Source of the DNA: Sulfuritalea sp.
GTDB taxonomy: Bacteria; Pseudomonadota; Gammaproteobacteria; Burkholderiales; Rhodocyclaceae
Reading direction: 5' to 3'
Assembly: GCF_017302275.1 (NCBI RefSeq)
Contig: NZ_JAFLDR010000043.1
Coordinates: 1 to 32,439, forward strand
DNA: 32,439 nt
The notes beneath the pieces are model-generated. The model was not told the origin of the DNA. It ran no database searches and saw only the letters and a program-made list of their open reading frames with translations. The stretch's first letter is position 1. Each line of letters begins with the position of its first letter. A program made the translations under genes and the position numbers. Below are positions 29,451-32,439 of the stretch, piece after piece.

Positions 29451-31074
29451 GGCGCGGTTCTCCGCGCGGCGCGGATCAGCTCGGCGCCGCGTTCGGCGAT
29501 CATCACCGTCGGCGCATTGGTATTGCCCGAGGTGATGGTCGGCATGATCGAGGCATCGATCACGCGCAGGCGGCCGATGCCGCGCACGCGCAGCTCGGAA
29601 TCGACCACTGCGTTCGGGTCGTCGGCCCGGCCCATGGCGCAGGTGCAGGTGGGATGGAAGATGGTGGTGCCGATGTCGCCGGCCGCCCTGGCCAGATCCT
29701 CGTCCGTCTGCTTCTGCGCGCCGGGCTGGTGCTCTTCGGGACGGTAGGGCGCCATGGCCGGCTGGGCGACGATGTTGTGCGTCAGGCGCAGCGCGCGCGC
29801 GGCGACCTGGCGGTCGTTGTCGGTGGACAGGTAGTTCGGTGCGATGACCGGTGCCGTCGCCGGGTTGCGGTCGCGGATATGCACCACGCCGCGCGAGGAC
29901 GGACGCAGGTTGCACACGCTTGCGGTGAAGGCCGGGAAGGAGTGCAGCGGATCGCCGAATTTCTCCAGCGACAGGGGCTGGACGTGGAATTCGAGGTCGG
30001 GGGTTGCCACTTCGGGCGAGGAATGAAAGAAGCCACCCAACTGGCTGGGTGCCATCGACAAGGGGCCGCTGCGGAACAGCGCGTACTCCAAACCCATCAT
30101 CGCCTTGCCCCACAGGCTGTTGGCGCGCTGGTTCAGCGTCTTGATGCCATGGACCTTGAAGATCATGCGCAACTGCAGGTGATCCTGCAGGTTGCCGCCG
30201 ACGCCGGGCAGGTCGTGCAGCAGGGGCACGCCACGGTTTTGCAGCAGCGCAGCCGGACCGATGCCGGAGCGCTGCAGGATTGCCGGCGAGCCGATGGCGC
30301 CGGCCGTGAGCAGGGTCTCGATGCGCGCCCTGACCTTGTGCGGCAAACCGCCAAGGCTGAACTCGACGCCGCGCGCTTCCTTGCCATCGAAAATCAGCTT
30401 GTCGATCAGCGCGCCGGTGACGACCTTGAGGTTCGGGCGGTGGAGTACCGGGCGCAGCATGGCCTTGGAGGCATTCCAGCGCACGCCCTTCTTCTGGTTC
30501 ACCTCGAAGTGGCCGATGCCGAAATTGTCACCGTGGTTGTAGTCGGACTTGAAGGGGATGCCCGCCTGCTGCGCGGCCTCGGTGTAGCGGTCGAGGATGT
30601 CCCAGTGCAGGCGCTGCTTCTCGACGCGCCATTCGCCCTGGTCGCCGTGCATGGCGTCGGCGCCGCCCCAGTAATCCTCGCTCTGCTTGAAGATGGGCAG
30701 CACGCTGTCCCAGTTCCAGCGCGAATCGCCGGTGATCCGCGCCCACTCGTCGTAGTCGCGCACCTGGCCGCGCAGGTAGAGCATGCCGTTGATCGAGGAG
30801 CAGCCGCCGAGCACCTTGCCGCGGGCGTAGATGATCGAACGGCCATTGAGGCCCGGCTCGGCCTCGGTCTTGTAGCACCAGTCGGTGCGCGGGTTGTTGA
30901 TGCACTTGAGGTAGCCGATCGGGATGTGGATCCAGATCCAGTCATCCTTGCCGCCGGCTTCGAGCAGCAGCACCGTCACGTCGGGATCGGCCGAGAGGCG
31001 GTTGGCCAGCACGCAGCCGGCGGTGCCGCCGCCGGCGATGACGTAGTCGAACTCGCCGAAATCGACGGGCTGCG

Positions 31075-31078
<4 letters not shown>
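29447..31078 (-). CDS. GMC-family FAD-dependent oxidoreductase (choline dehydrogenase-like)
   Basis: A 543-residue GMC oxidoreductase. The ADP-binding motif GGGTAG (16-21) and FAD-attachment region [14 protein letters not shown] are followed by a GMC signature [18 protein letters not shown]-terminal active-site region carries [10 protein letters not shown] and [18 protein letters not shown]. It oxidises an alcohol to an aldehyde with electrons going to the respiratory chain. The GTG start at 31078 overlaps the stop of the dehydrogenase gene (GTGA), and its own stop overlaps the hydrolase start. The aldehyde it makes could be the substrate of the adjacent dehydrogenase, though the pathway is not identified. 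Confidence 0.92.

Positions 31079-32439
<1,361 letters not shown>

Overview
The window is about 32.4 kb of GC-rich, densely coding bacterial DNA. TonB/ExbBD outer-membrane transport, TAT and lipoprotein signals, CuA/SCO/heme O synthase genes, NosL-family proteins and a CoA-acylating (MmsA-type) aldehyde dehydrogenase point to a respiratory, probably denitrifying betaproteobacterium. A Rhodocyclales-like host is my best guess, but I cannot confirm it from sequence alone. There are no rRNA or tRNA genes, CRISPR arrays or recognisable IS elements.

Layout. (1) 1-5515, plus strand: the tail of an unknown membrane protein, a Cu(I) P1B-type ATPase, a TauE/UreH-like membrane protein, an AAA/DUF4143 ATPase and a monoheme cytochrome c. 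The 3' end of the TauE/UreH-like gene recurs twice downstream, bracketing the DUF4143 gene and the cytochrome gene. (2) 5644-11631, minus strand: tonB-exbB-exbD, a TonB-dependent receptor, a BNR-propeller protein and a thioredoxin-like protein, which look like one outer-membrane uptake operon, probably for a metal and perhaps copper. (3) 11993-16654, plus strand: a second DUF4143 ATPase, two NosL-type copper-protein genes, a cytochrome c/d1-propeller protein without the nitrite-reductase catalytic histidines, and a HicA-like gene coupled to a small acidic partner. (4) 16697-19168: a DUF1318/YdbL-like protein and an SCO chaperone (minus), divergent from an orphan heme-copper-oxidase-like subunit I (plus).

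(5) 19272-27647, minus strand, is the most striking part. A CuA heme-copper enzyme is encoded by a 48-residue single-TM subunit, a CuA subunit II and a subunit I that has Gln where oxygen reductases carry the cross-linked Tyr. Downstream lie heme O synthase, a membrane-anchored SCO protein and then two paralogous bc1-type cytochrome b proteins with different redox arms. One arm is 2x[4Fe-4S] plus an MvhD-like domain; the other is a [2Fe-2S] ferredoxin plus an FAD/NAD(P)H reductase. A small single-TM protein is encoded between them. A well-formed FNR/Dnr-type box precedes the cytochrome b genes. I infer a low-oxygen or nitric-oxide-linked electron-transfer system in which NAD(P)H, quinone and iron-sulfur pools meet on a cytochrome b heterodimer. 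This is the best candidate for an undescribed system here.

(6) 27897-32439: a RutE-like nitroreductase (plus), then a convergent minus-strand operon of methylmalonate-semialdehyde-type dehydrogenase, GMC oxidoreductase and metallo-beta-lactamase-fold hydrolase, coupled by GTGA overlaps. The copper theme (Cu ATPase, NosL x2, SCO x2, CuA enzyme) ties regions 1-5 together. A dispersed 15-bp repeat and two DUF4143 genes show that the locus has been rearranged.
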